A stretch of DNA of 64,000 nt from Dipteronia dyeriana (Eukaryota; Streptophyta; Magnoliopsida; Sapindales; Sapindaceae), in NCBI GenBank assembly GCA_032871835.1, contig CM065300.1, positions 9,629,768 through 9,693,767 on the forward strand, given 5' to 3'. Under the pieces are notes generated by a model. The model did not search any database, was not told the origin of the DNA, and saw only the letters and a list, made by a program, of their open reading frames with translations. The position numbers and the translations under genes are program-made. This document shows, one piece after another, positions 26,269 through 38,390 of this stretch. The stretch's first letter is position 1. Every line of letters starts with the position of its first letter.

Positions 26269-27507
26269 CTAGTCTTTTTGGTTTTCATTGCTTGTGGGGG
26301 GTTCCCAATTCGGGCAACGTTGGCGATTGTGCCCGGCGACTCCACAAGTCCTACACTTACGTTGTCGAGGCTCACCAGGAGTAACAGGAGGACGAGGGCT
26401 ACTGTTCTCAGGTAATACTAGATTTTTGCACCTTAGGCGGTTGTGGCCAAATTCTCCACATTTACCACACTGCCGCTCCTGTCGAATCTCCTGTTCACCT
26501 GTGATGGATGTTCTTTGTTTTCTAGGTTTCTTAACTGGCTTCCGAGCTTTAGCTTGCCAACGTCGCCGTTGAGTTTTATCTAATGCGCAAGTGTGCTTGC
26601 TATCGTATCTCCTAACTTGAAAGCATGAACCCTGTTCTCTCTTCATTGCAGAGAGTCGCCACTTACACTCCATGTCACTGCAACCAACCTCAAATCGTAC
26701 CGTTGTTGACCTCCTTACTCTGAAATCAAAATTTTCCTTCAATGCATGCATCTCCAGTACCCGCCTAAGCTCTTTCTTACTGGGAAAAGTCTGACCCTTG
26801 TGAATATGGTTGTCAAATGTACTTGATGCAAACAAGAATGAAGTAAGTCCTGGAATGTGAAACGGGGTTCGATCACTTGTAGCATGGTTATGATGGTCTT
26901 TATTTACGCTATCAGGACCACTATCATGTTCCATATTAGGCTGAAAATCATGGTCCGAACCCCCGTCAGAAGATTCTTGGTCAAAATGACTTAAGGCCGG
27001 GTCATCACTGTAATAACTTGGACATCCTTCACCAATTTCTGTTGATTGGACAGTAGAGGTACACTGAGAAGGCTGGGTTGCAGGCACCGACCCAGATACT
27101 TGGTTACCCTCGCTAGCAAAATGAGTTGGCTTAACATGAGTCAGAGGCACAGGAGGCTGAACAGCATGTAAGTCAGCACCTCTAGGTGACTGATCAACAT
27201 TCTTAACAAGAGTAACGCCAACTTGTGGAATAACTCTGTCTTCACATAATAAGAATTCAACATCTTTGTCATCTTTTATATCTACTAGAGGGCTCCTATA
27301 AGATGTCTGAAACACTGATTTCAATTTAAACTTGAACTTACTTAAATCAACATTGACAAGTGAATGTATCCTCTCCAATAATTCAGCGTAGGTCATATTC
27401 TTTGGTACCCTCATCCCTTTAGAACTACCACCTTTGTAGTTATAAAATCCATACGTTGATTTGTCCCATTGTCCATTGTAATTGATTATCAACCTAGCAT
27501 ACTCCAT
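26269..27507 (-). CDS. Mutator-like transposase-derived protein lacking the catalytic domain
   Basis: Single-exon, uninterrupted 412-codon gene. Residues 1-103 form a PB1-like N-terminal domain typical of one plant MuDR-type transposase group (MEYARLIINYNGQW...VEFLLCED). An acidic, low-complexity linker follows. Residues 236-309 form the MuDR DNA-binding domain with a WRKY/GCM1-type zinc signature: C276-x4-C281, then H305-x-C307. After HTCALD the protein goes straight into a basic segment (RRRWQAKARKPVKKPRK) and two CCHC zinc knuckles (C347..C360 and C385..C398). The DDE catalytic core and SWIM finger that separate these parts in the full transposase at 61683-64000 are absent. No stop or frameshift is present, in contrast to nearby transposon remains. 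It may be a domesticated DNA-binding factor, or an internally deleted non-autonomous copy still intact by chance. No terminal inverted repeats were noticed around it. The first ATG is used because the PB1-like domain begins there. Confidence 0.8.
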   Translation of the reverse strand: MEYARLIINYNGQWDKSTYGFYNYKGGSSKGMRVPKNMTYAELLERIHSLVNVDLSKFKFKLKSVFQTSYRSPLVDIKDDKDVEFLLCEDRVIPQVGVTLVKNVDQSPRGADLHAVQPPVPLTHVKPTHFASEGNQVSGSVPATQPSQCTSTVQSTEIGEGCPSYYSDDPALSHFDQESSDGGSDHDFQPNMEHDSGPDSVNKDHHNHATSDRTPFHIPGLTSFLFASSTFDNHIHKGQTFPSKKELRRVLEMHALKENFDFRVRRSTTVRFEVGCSDMECKWRLSAMKREQGSCFQVRRYDSKHTCALDKTQRRRWQAKARKPVKKPRKQRTSITGEQEIRQERQCGKCGEFGHNRLRCKNLVLPENSSPRPPVTPGEPRQRKCRTCGVAGHNRQRCPNWEPPTSNENQKD

Positions 27508-29314
27508 TGTACTGCCAACAAGAATCGCATTAAGACATGTTAATGCCTAGACTTTTCATTTAATCAACTAAATAACACGAATACTGAAAGTGAAGCTATA
27601 AATTGAATATATATGCTTCAAAAAGTTTTAGTCTCCAACACTCTAACATATGAACAAAACGTCGCTTAAATGGATACCAAATACGTCCCTTAACCCTAAT
27701 CGATACCTAATCAGTCGCTAAATTTTAAAATTGGCCCCAAAAATCCTTTGCCCAATTTGATCTCAAACCCTAAAATCTGTACTCGAAAACCTAAAATACC
27801 CTAAATCCAAAAAAGAAAAAAGAAAAAAGCCCGACCCATATCAATAATCAACAAGAGAATCTCAGAAACAATGTCGAATACAAAATACAAGTTTGACAAA
27901 CCGATAACGTAAGATTACATTCATCGTTGAATACAGAGAAATTCGATAATAAGGTGGGTGGTTCAAAATCGCAGAAAATTGAGTGTATGTAAGACGAAAA
28001 TGGGAATGGAGAGTTTACCTTTAGCGGGCGATTTTCCAATGGCTCCTGATACAATCAAATTGTGCAGCTACTATTCTTCACTACTTTATTTTTTGTGTGT
28101 CATCTCTCCATGTGAAGCGCGAAAAGCTCCCAAATTTGGACGCGGCAAAACAGAAAAGGATTGAGAGGGAGAGAGAGAGGTTTTTTCTTTTATAATATTA
28201 AATTTATTTTTTAATTAATGAAATTTCCTTCTATGAATTTTTTTATTCTTATGAAATTAGCTCCCTTAAATAATAAATACATACACTACCACATATTTAT
28301 ATGAGTTCGCGTCATATCTTCTAAAATCCAAATTCAAAGAAAAAACAAAATCTATTAATGCTATTGTTTTAAAGAAATATTACAATATTTAACTCGATCA
28401 ACATTTTTATATTTCTTGGGAGCACTTAATAAAGAATCCAAAACTGATAAATCAAAAGAAACAATCCTGTTTTAGACCAAATCATATCCTTCAAGTATGG
28501 TACACAACTTTAGGGGTCAATGCATTATCTTATTCAGAAACTGAATCTTTCCCAGTTCCTCTCTTCAACCATTCCAATGAATGTGTTATGTGTCATCAAT
28601 TGGTTGTTCTCCAACACTCTCCATTTGTGCCAAGAGAGCTAAAGAATCCCTACCATTGCCATTGTAAGCTAAATAAACACCATCTATTTTACCAAAATTT
28701 CAATACAAATCAATAATAATGTTTTGATCAAAACCAAATAAAAAATATTGAATTTGTGTCACAAGTTATACTGCTCTTGAACCACCACAATCACACAAAC
28801 ACATTGACCATTGTCATCTCATTCACTCAACAAACAAGGGCGATTCTAATTCTACTCAGGTTGTCGACGAATGATGATGAGATTTTAATTCTATTTAGGT
28901 GGCAGAAGATAACACTTCAAAAATAAAAATAATGAAAGCATCCAGAAAGTAATAAGATGTAATCAAAATTATTGTAGATAAATAATTTGGTGAGATATTT
29001 ACAAACAAATTACAACCATCTGTAAATCTGTAATCAGGTTTTGAAGCATCTGTAATTCAAAGGGTTTTTTTTAAAAAAAAAAAAAAAATTACATAAATTT
29101 AGGGTTTTTTTAACGCGAGGGATTTACCGGCAAATCAACCCGTTGTTTTCTAAAAAAATAAGAAAAAGGACTGTCAACTGGTTCAGGTTCCTTCTAAAAA
29201 TGTACTATTTGAATTAAAACCCCAAACAAACCCTAACACATTTTCAGAAATGCGAGATTCTCCTCCTCTCCACCTATCAACCGCCACCTAAACGCCCCAA
29301 TAACTGAATCTCCG
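27508..29314. other. Divergent intergenic region (transposase-derived gene / SEC23)
   Basis: Contains the upstream regions of two divergently transcribed genes. A purine-rich patch (GAGAGGGAGAGAGAGAGG, near 28164) and A-rich tracts are seen. No third gene recognised. Confidence 0.5.
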
Positions 29315-31829
29315 ATGGATTTCACGGAGCTCGAAGCCATCGAGGGCCTACGGTGGTCGTGGAACTCATGGCCGCCGTCGAAATCCGACGCCGCCTCTCT
29401 CATTATCCCACTCAGTCTCCTCCACACCCCACTGATGCAATCCTCGGAGATCCCGATCCTCCCTTACGACCCCCTAATCTGCTCCAAATGTGGCGCCGTT
29501 TTGAACCCCTACGCGCGCGTCGACTACACCTCTCGCATCTGGTCCTGCCCTTTCTGTTACGCTCGAAACCCCTTCCCTCGCTCCTACTCCTCCATCGCCG
29601 AGACCAATCTCCCCGCCGAACTATTCCCCACTTACTCCTCTGTCGAGTACGCCGCCGCTGATCATTTTGCCAACAACTTGAGCTCGTCCATGTCGTTTTC
29701 TTCCATGGCGTCGTTTTCTTCCACGTCGAGTGGAGGAGGCGGGGGCGGTGTGGGGCCCGCGTTTGTGTTTGTAGTCGATAGGTGTATGGAAAAAGAGGAG
29801 ATTCGAGCAGTCAAGCATGAGTTGTTGCGTGTGATCGAACAGTTACCGGAGAATGCACTGATTGGATTGATTGAGTTCGATTCGATGGTTAAAGTTCATG
29901 ATCTCGGATTCTCTGAGTGTTCCAGAGTTGTTCTTTTACATGGTCAACGCGAGCTTTCATCGGAGCAGGTATCAATCACTTGTATTTACGGTGTTTTTAA
30001 GTAATTTCAAATGTCTTATGTATAGTTTCGATTTCGTAATCTTATGAGTTAGCGAAAACCGATTAGAAGTGACTGGTGAGACAATGATTTGTTTGACAGA
30101 AGCTGATAGGATTAAGAAAACTTATAGCAGCTTAAGATTTGATATGGTTTTTGTTTACTTTAACCATCAGATTCAACATTTTCTGGGAATTAATCGAACA
30201 AGAATGCTGCAACTTGGGAAGACACCAATTATTCAAAAGCAAGGTTTTTTGCTACCTGTGTCTGAGTGTGAATTCAGCATCAGCTCTGCAATTGAAGAGA
30301 TAGATTTTTTAGTGCATACCAAGCGCGGACATCGTCCTCAAAGATGCACAGGAGCTGCAATATCAGCTGCGCTTGGACTTTTAGAGGCATGCTTAGTGAA
30401 TACTGGCTCTCGAATTATGGTGTTTACATCTGGCCCTGCAACACTGGGCCCTGGGATTATTGTAGACTCGGATCTCAGTAAAGCTATTAGAAATCATGGA
30501 GACCTTATCAATGATCATGCTCCTTATTTTAGAAAGTCTAGTGCCTTCTACAAGCGATTGTCTGAGAGATTATCGAAATCATCTATTGTTCTTGATTTCT
30601 TTGCTTGTGCTCTTGATCAAGTTGGCACAGCAGAGGTAAAAGCTCCTGTTGAGAGTTCGGGTGGATTCATGATGATAGGGGAGACATTTGAATCGGATCA
30701 ATTTAGAAAATGTATGCGGCACATTTTCAGTCATGATGAAGAGGGGAACTTGAAGATGTATTTTGATGCAACTATTGAGCTAGTGACCACTAGAGATGTC
30801 AAGATCTGTGGAGCACTTGGACCTTGTGTGTCTCTTCAGAAGAAGAATAATATAGTGAGCGACAATGAGACAGGGGAGGGTGGGACTTATATGTGGAAAT
30901 TGAATACACTTACTAATAAAACATGCATTGCATTCTTCTTCCAAGTGAGTGATGAGCAAAAAGCCCAGCCTGGATCTGCATTCTTCATTCAGTTTATAAC
31001 ACGTTATCGTCAGGGAAACATGGGAGTCCGGAAAAGGGTGACAACTGCTGCGAGAAGATGGGTTGGGAAGCAGTCACCCGAAATAGTTGCTGGGTTTGAC
31101 CAAGAAGCGGCAGCTGCAGTCATTGCCAGACTTGCTATCCACCGTGCAGAGACATGTTATTCTCGAGATGTAGTCAGATGGCTAGATGACACGCTTATTC
31201 GTTTTGCATCCAAGTTCGGGGATTATGTGCAGGAAGATGCATCCACCTTCCGCCTAACATCAAACTTTTCCCTTTACCCCCAATTCATGTTCTATTTAAG
31301 GAGGTCCCAGTTTATCGATGTATTCAACTGTACTCCCGATGAGACTGCATTCTTCAAATTTATGTTGAATCGCGAGGGTGTAGTGGGTTCTCTTGTCATG
31401 ATCCAGCCTACACTTTTTCAGTATTCCTTTGATGGCCCTCCCATTCCGGTCCTCCTAGATGTTCGCTCCATCTCTCCCGATGTTATATTACTCTTCGATT
31501 CTTACTTCCATGTGGTTATTCACTATGGCTCCAAGGTTGCTCAATGGAGAAAACTTGGTTATGACAAAGATCCAAACCATGAGAATCTAAGAAAACTATT
31601 GGAAGCCCCAGAGGTCGATGCAGAGCAATTGGTGGCTGAACGAGTTCCAGCACCTAAGCTTATAAAATGTGACCAGCATAGTAGTCAGGCAAGGTTTCTT
31701 CTTGCCAAGTTGAATCCATCCGTTACCCAGGATTCAACCTACGAAGAAGGATCGGATATCATATTTACTGATGATTTGAGCTTGCAAGTTTTCATAGATC
31801 ATTTACAGGCCCTGGCGGTCCAGGGTTAA
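29315..31829 (+). CDS. COPII coat protein SEC23
   Basis: GTPase-activating subunit for SAR1. With SEC24 it forms the inner COPII coat that buds vesicles from the endoplasmic reticulum. Two exons, 29315-29968 and 30171-31829, give 770 residues, the usual length of about 760-790. The acceptor at 30169-30170 is chosen because it yields the conserved junction [16 protein letters not shown]; an in-frame upstream ATG belongs to the intron. The zinc finger is C56-x2-C59 with C78-x2-C81. A Ser/Gly-rich linker (about 123-147) precedes the trunk domain ([20 protein letters not shown]). [15 protein letters not shown], the beta-sandwich, the helical domain and the C-terminal gelsolin-like domain (about 640-740) follow in order. 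The start [20 protein letters not shown] is typical of plant SEC23. No break or oddity seen apart from the low-complexity insert. Plants have several SEC23 paralogues, and I do not assign one. Confidence 0.96.
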
Positions 31830-32413
31830 TACGTCTTGTATAGTATTTTGGCAGTCAGAGAATTAGAAAAGCTTCTTGTATAGTAATTTCAATGAGTGAA
31901 AGTTTCTTATCGTCTTCCACATTAGGCATACCTTTGGGCTTTGAACAGAATTATTGTTTTGTACATTTTCAGTCATTTTTGTTGTGATGAGAGATGAAAT
32001 TGATTACGGCTCTTTGGTTTTCTTTTCAAGTACAATGATTTATACTAAACTTTGAAGCCATCCAATCCAATGCAGTCTGCTCCTGTTTGAATTCTTAGAT
32101 CTTCTATATCTTCAAGTAACTGTTCTCTCATTCTCTGTTATATGAGTTCACCTGGGAATTGTTGTTTCAGGTGCCAACCAAATGTTGTTAAATATCAAGA
32201 TTCATCATGTGATAAACTCTGCAATTTTCTTCTTGTTGGTTTCATTGTCAAATTATTTGAATTGTTGGGCATAATTTACCGGTCCCAAAACATGACATGT
32301 CACATCTTTCTGGTAAACTCTTCATCGGATTACAATTTTATATTTTAAAAACTACAAGATGGTGTTTGTTTCTTTGACTTGAGTATTAAAAGATCTTATT
32401 TTCATTAAGTACT
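31830..32413. other. 3' flank of SEC23 and spacer
   Basis: The probable 3' UTR is followed by AT-rich sequence. No gene recognised. Confidence 0.5.
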
Positions 32414-33642
32414 TAGGTGTCGTTTGTTTTTTTGTCTGAATACTGAATAGTCCTGAATTTTTCTAATGACTGAAATCTGAATCTAAATGACATTTTTTTT
32501 TTCTCACATCTTAATATATTGTCTACACGTTTGTTTTTTAAAAGTAAAATTATCCGAATAAAAGTAATTTTACATTTATACCTTTGTTAAACAATTATAC
32601 ATATAATATGGAATAAAAACAATCCAAAAATAATAATTATATATGAACACATATGATTATGATCTTCATCTTTGATTACAAACAAATTTCATTTTTTTAA
32701 GAAAAGAAAATGTTTTTTTTTCAAAAAATAAAAAGGACAGCAGGAAAACTCTCACAAAACACTCATATATATATAAATTCATCATTATAATATCATAATA
32801 AAGTATTGATATTAAACACTGATATGAACAGTGATTACAGTTCTTTTTTATTTTTAAAGATATTTAAAATAAATAATATATTAAAATAAAAATTTATATA
32901 CTATATGTAATTTTGATGAAATTAGAAATATGTTATATATGGAGGATAGTATCGGAAGAAAAGATTTTATATTGCATTTAATGCAATCCAGTGATTTTCA
33001 ATTAAGTTAAAAATCAAGATTTTTTACTTTTTAAATTTAAGTTGTTTTTTTAAGATTTTTAAGTTGTTTGACCATTTAAAAAAAAAAACTTAATAATTAT
33101 GATTCAGACTCATTAAGTTTTAAGTGGAAAAAACAAACGACCCCTTAATATCTTTTAATATCTAAGACACTTCCATTTGTTTGTTTTTTATTTAAAACTT
33201 TTACTTAAATATGAAGTGGCTCATGTTTTACCATTTTATCCTTGTCTTAACAAGTGATTTAAATTTTACATATCCTCATCAGACGAATGGAAGGCCTCCT
33301 TCGGTCAAAGCCCATGGAGGAAGCGCCTCCTCCTTTTAGGTTAATTTAGGGTTAGGTTAGGTTAGGTTAGGGTTAGGGTGTGAGATGTTCGGGTAATTGA
33401 AGATTTTTTTTATTTAGGGGTATCCTTGGTAATAGTTTAAGTGTATGAGGTTGATTTTGGAAATAACTATCCACATTAATTATGATTTATTAAATAAATG
33501 AAAAGTCAGATTTTTTAACTTTTTATATAAAATGTTTTTTATTTTAATTTAAAATTTAAGTCACAAAAACAGACAACACAAACCACTTAATTTAAATCCT
33601 TAATGAAATTAAAGTATAAGTCGGGGAAAACAAACACCCCTA
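32414..33642. mobile_element. hAT-like MITE, possibly two overlapping elements
   Basis: The left end TAGGTGTCGTTTGTTTT is echoed in reverse twice. One echo is at about 33129-33147 (AAACAAACGACCCCTTA), which would close a 0.73-kb element. The other is at about 33622-33642 (GGGGAAAACAAACACCCCTA), which would close a 1.23-kb element. Termini of the TAGGGGT(C)GTTTG type are common in plant hAT-type MITEs. The interior is AT-rich without coding capacity. Target duplications are not clean, so which ends belong together is unsettled. The telomere-like tract lies inside the larger version. Confidence 0.45.
33334..33380 (+). repeat. Interstitial telomere-like tract
   Basis: About 47 bp made of TTAGG, TTTAGGG and GTTAGGG words in one orientation. 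It is a mixture of the plant telomere unit (TTTAGGG) and shorter variants, lying well inside a gene-bearing region. Confidence 0.75.
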
Positions 33643-33899
33643 TGATTACCACTGTCAGGTTATGTTATGTGCCTGATGCATTGAAGCATTTAAAAGGATG
33701 TTGGCGGCTTCCTGTATTTATATATTTTTAATTTTTCTTAAATTAAATATTTGATTTTACTAAATTATTTAATATTTAAAATTTGATTGTATTAATTTTA
33801 TTTTATTGTAAATATATGTTGATATTATTAAATATTAAGGTAGAGATAATTTTATCTTTTAAACATAAAATATAGATATTACCACATTTTATTAACTAT

Positions 33900-34315
33900 G
33901 ACCATCTTCAACCCATTGTACTATTTTGTTATAACTTTATTGTAAAATACAACAACTTTCACTCTACTATCTCCAACCCATTGTACTCAATCTTACTCTA
34001 AAAATAATATTCTCTAAATATTCATTTTTTTATTGTTTCTCAACAATTAATATTTCACCCCTCAATTAATATAATATTACTATAAGTTCATAAATTAATA
34101 AATTAGTAAAATAAAAAATTAATTAACTTAAATATTACATTTATTATTAATTGAACCTCAACAATATTACATATAAAAGAAATATAAATATTACATTTCA
34201 TTTTAGTTTAATATAATTAAAACAAATATATATTAACCAAAATCATTAGATAATCACAAGGATGTAACTGGAATAAATTTTGTAATGGAGATTGATACTA
34301 AGGTTGGAGATGCTC
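33900..34315. mobile_element. MITE with GAGCATCTCCAACC-type ends
   Basis: The left end GACCATCTTCAACCC and the reverse complement of the right end (GAGCATCTCCAACCT) are imperfect inverted repeats about 415 bp apart. This terminal type is widespread in plants. A similar motif is repeated inside (CTCCAACCCATTGTACTC, near 33971). No coding capacity. Confidence 0.5.
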
Positions 34316-34817
34316 TAACACAATAGACGAGTGTCATTTTTTTTAATTAATAAATAAATAGAATTGTTTATGAGTTTTTAAAAAAAAAAACAAAGTGATT
34401 TTGTGTAATTCCTTCAAGTTGGAAAGTAGTATGCAATATGCATGGTTGTGAATTCTGATGTAGAAATTATAATCCTTCTTATTGAAGTTATGGAAAAGGA
34501 CGTGCTTTGCTTTTAATTGCTGTATATTTAGCATGAATAAACTGTCATTTACTGATATTAGGTTAGAACAATAATGAAAACCAGCCTCACTCAGAAGTCA
34601 ATAATATCCAAATAATCAATTCGGATAGAAAAAAGACTTATTAACAACTTCTTCAACATCTTCTCCAAATGTCTATCATCTTAATATTTATTATGAGATG
34701 CAGACAAAAAAATCACTTAAACAAATCAATCTTAAACGTTGCATAGCATGTGGGTTTTTTTTTAAAAAAAAAACATTCTTAAACTAAACCAATATATTTA
34801 AAAATTGAAGCCTTGAA

Positions 34818-34820
<3 letters not shown>

Positions 34821-34855
<35 letters not shown>
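34821..34855. repeat. (TA)n microsatellite
   Basis: About 35 bp of pure TA repeats. Confidence 0.95.
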
Positions 34856-34857
<2 letters not shown>

Positions 34858-35177
34858 AAAAGAACTCAACAAATATGATTTTTTTGGGGAAGTTATGTTG
34901 AAACCCCGTGAATGAAAAAAAGAAAAGAAAAAGTGAAAGCACTTTACATGAACAGAAATGTAAACCAATTCGAAAATTAAAGTTGTTTAATTAAGTGCTT
35001 TTGCATGAGACTTCTTAACTACTTGGACAGTGACTTAATTGATTATAATATAATCAGAATCAAGTGGAAAAGCAACACGAATCCTGATTAGGACATTTGC
35101 ATTATTAAATGGATCAATTGGATAGCCGAGATCTGGTTAGGTTTGTTTTCGCTGTCAACTAATGGTTAAGAATTTAG

Positions 35178-35715
35178 TATAAGGATTTGAATTAACACAA
35201 AAGATAATATGTATAGACACATAATTAATCCGAATAACCTAAATATGTTTCTATATCACAATTAATCAAACTCTAATAAACATATTACTAACTCATATCA
35301 ATTCAAGAGAAAAGAAGTAAATTAATCGATAGCGGAAACGTTCATGAATCCATTGCCAGAGGTTAGTGGACGGGTTGTGATATTCCAAATTAACACGATC
35401 TTTCTTGAACCCTACAGTTCTATTTTGCTCTGTTGATGGGGATACAGACAAAACAAAACGTCGTGTAATTTGGGGACCGTAACCCTAAATATATATAATA
35501 ATCAAATTATTATATGTTGGCTATTTCTAATTCGGTCCCTCATCAAATTAGAAATAGCACGCTGGTATCTACACATTAATTACATGATAATTATATCCTT
35601 AAGCCTTAATATTTTAAATCTTAATTAGGTCACTTTAATTTAGGTTTAACCAAAAGATAGCACAACACATTTAATATTCACATGTGTGGCCCCATGAGAT
35701 GGAATTTTTCCAACA
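35178..35715 (-). repeat. 3' LTR of copia element (left)
   Basis: 538 bp, aligned over its whole length with the right LTR. The outer end has TA in place of the canonical TG through one substitution; the inner end is CCAACA in plus orientation (TGTTGG on the element strand). Confidence 0.92.
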
Positions 35716-35730
35716 ATCTCCCACTGGGCC
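35716..35730 (-). other. Polypurine tract of copia element
   Basis: On the element strand the bases GGCCCAGTGGGAGAT directly precede the 3' LTR, the expected site for priming plus-strand synthesis. Confidence 0.75.
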
Positions 35731-36139
35731 ACATATGTAATTCTAAAAATGTGTATGACTTTATGAGCTTCAAAAATTTGCTATCACAATTGTAGGGTAT
35801 ATCCGAACAATCTTGTCCATTGATTATGCCGACATAGGATCAAAGAGGTTTTCGTCACATTTAGCGTGACTAAACCCATCAATGGTCACGTATACCAACA
35901 TAACCAAATGACATAGATCAATCGTGGATGTGTAGCATGGAAATTACATGCAATGTGATCTATACATGTCTATTCCAACTGGTCCTACTTTATTCCTTAG
36001 TGAGACCAATACTTAACACAATGTAACGGAGTGTAATTAACCGAATACTTTATTTATGATCAGAAAAATACATAAATGCATAATTATATCCAAAATAAAA
36101 AAAATAGAGCAATAAAATACAAAATTATACAAAGTCCAA

Positions 36140-38390
36140 CTATAATGTGATATCCTCACACAAAATAACACCCATATGAGCAGTGTGCTCATGAAAGACA
36201 TTGGGTGGTAATCCCTTTGTAAGCGGATCCGCTTTCATGGAGTTTGTCCCAATGTGCTCTATGGATATATGTCCACTCTGCACTCTTTTCTTCACAACTA
36301 GGAACTTAATGTCAATATGCTTTAACCTATATGAGCTCATGTTGTTGTAAGAATATAGCACTGCTGACTTATTGTCACAATATAGTTTGAGTGATCTTTC
36401 AACACCCTCCATAATGCGCAGCCCATTGACAAAATTCCGCATCCATATCCCATGGTTGGATGCCACATAGCATGCTACAAACTCTGCTACCATGATGGAA
36501 GAAGCTATGAGTGTCTATTTGGCACTCCTCTAAGAAATAGCTTCACCAGCCAACAAGTATATGTAGCCTAATGTGAATCTCTTACTGTCTTGGCATCCAG
36601 CATAATCGGAGTCGAAATACTCTATGATCTCAAACTAATTCGATCTCAAACTAATCCGATCTCCTATATGTGAGCATGTAATCTTTTGTTTTCTTCAAAT
36701 ACCCTATAACTCGATTGGCTGTTATCTAATGATCCATCCCAAGGTTACTTAAATATCTACCTAACATACCAATAATGTACGTAATATCCGGACGCATACA
36801 CACCTGAGCATACATTAGACTCCATACAGCTGATGCATAGGGAATCTTCTGCATTTCGTTAGCTTCAAGGTTACTTTTAGGGCACTGATTGAGACTGAAC
36901 TTGTCTCCCTTAGCGACAGGGGTGTCACCTAGTTTACTGTCCTGCATGCCAAACCTTTTGAGCACTGTATCAATATAGCTCCTTTGTGATAATCCAAGAA
37001 TACCCCAAGAACAATCTCGTTGTATCTGGATCCCTAATACAAAGGAGGCGTTACAAAGATCTTTCATCTCAAAATTATTTGATAAAAATCTCTTGATTTC
37101 ATGTAACATGCCTATATCATTTGTGGCAAGCAGTATGTCATCAACATATAAAACCATGAATATGTGCTTACTCCCACTGAATTTGTGATACACACAATTA
37201 TCAACAACGTTTATCTCAAAACCAAATGAGACAATCACTTGATGAAACTTATAGTACCACTGACTGGAAGATTACTTGAGTCCATAAATGAATTTCGTCA
37301 ATTTACAAACCATATTCTTTGGATCTCTCGACTCAAAGTTTTCTGGTTGCAACATATAAATTGTTTCGTCAATGTTACCATTGAGAAACGTCGTCTTGAC
37401 ATCCATCTGATGAAGCTCAATGTCAAAATATGCAACAAGTGTCATGATTGTCCTAAAAGAGTCTTTCGTTGAAACTGAAGAGAAAGTCTCTTGATATTCA
37501 ATCCCTTTCTTTTGGGTAAAACCTTTAGCTACAAGACGAGCCATATACCTCTCCACATTACCTTTTGAATCCCTTTGGTTTTAAATATGTATTTACAACC
37601 AATGAGTTTCACACCTTCTGGTAATGGGACAAGTTCCCAAACCTTATTGTCTTGCATAGAATTATATTCCTCATTCATGGTATCAATCCACTTTTGAGAG
37701 TTGGAACCCTGCATGGCTTGATGGAAGTAGATTGGATCATTTTCCATCATTCCAATGTCTTCCTCATGTTCCTGGAGAAATACGAGAAAAAAATCTTCCA
37801 GAATAGCATTTCTCCTTTCTCTAGTGGATCGCCTTAATGACACTGGTTCTTGAGGTTGTTAAGTTTGTTCCTCATGAACAATTACCTCATCTTGAATGAG
37901 GGTTGTTCAATATTGTATGGTTGGGGATCCAGATTCGCGTCTTGATCAATGACAGGTATAAAAACCTGCATATTGTCAAAAACGATAATAGGAATCGTAA
38001 CCGATTCTTCCTCAAATACAATGTCTGGTTGAGGATCCAGATTCGCTTCTTGATCAATGACAGGTATAGAAACCTGCACATTGTCAAAAGCGATAGTAGG
38101 AATCGTAACCGATTCTTCCTCAAAGACAATGCCTCTAACCTTATTTCTCCCCCCAAACTCAACATCCTCAAAAAATGTTGCAGTTCCTGTTTCAAAAAAT
38201 TAACGTAAGTGTGGGATCATAAAACTTATAGCCCCATGATCGCTCAGAGTAGCCAATGAAGTAGTTGCTCACAGTTTTGGAGTCCAATTTATTTTCATGT
38301 GGCATGTAAGGCCTTGCCTCAGCTGGACATCCCAAAATGTGAAAATGCTTTAAACTAGGCTTTATGCTTGTCCAAAGCTCATAAAGTGTT
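36140..38390 (-). pseudogene. Copia pol remnant (integrase C-terminus, reverse transcriptase, RNase H)
   Basis: On the minus strand the order is: integrase C-terminal region (about 38390-38210, with FHILGCPAEARPYMP and NYFIGYSERSWGYKF); a variable linker with a duplicated segment; reverse transcriptase (about 37843-36726, with DVKTTFLNGNIDETIYM and YVDD at 37148-37137); and RNase H (36493-36140, with LYCDNKSAVLYS and ADPLTKGLPP). Several stops and shifts break it. An in-frame TAA sits at 37272-37274 after IYGLK, and more stops lie in 36494-36725. The protease and integrase catalytic core are not present. Confidence 0.9.
37919..38134 (-). repeat. 108-bp in-frame tandem duplication inside copia pol
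   Basis: Two adjacent copies (from 37919 and from 38027) differ at only a few positions. 108 bp equals 36 codons, so the frame is kept. It lies in the linker between integrase and reverse transcriptase. Confidence 0.9.

Noticed and set aside
29233..29818. Alternative frames overlapping SEC23 exon 1
   Set aside because: Shadows of the GC-rich SEC23 coding sequence; the SEC23 frame matches the family throughout.
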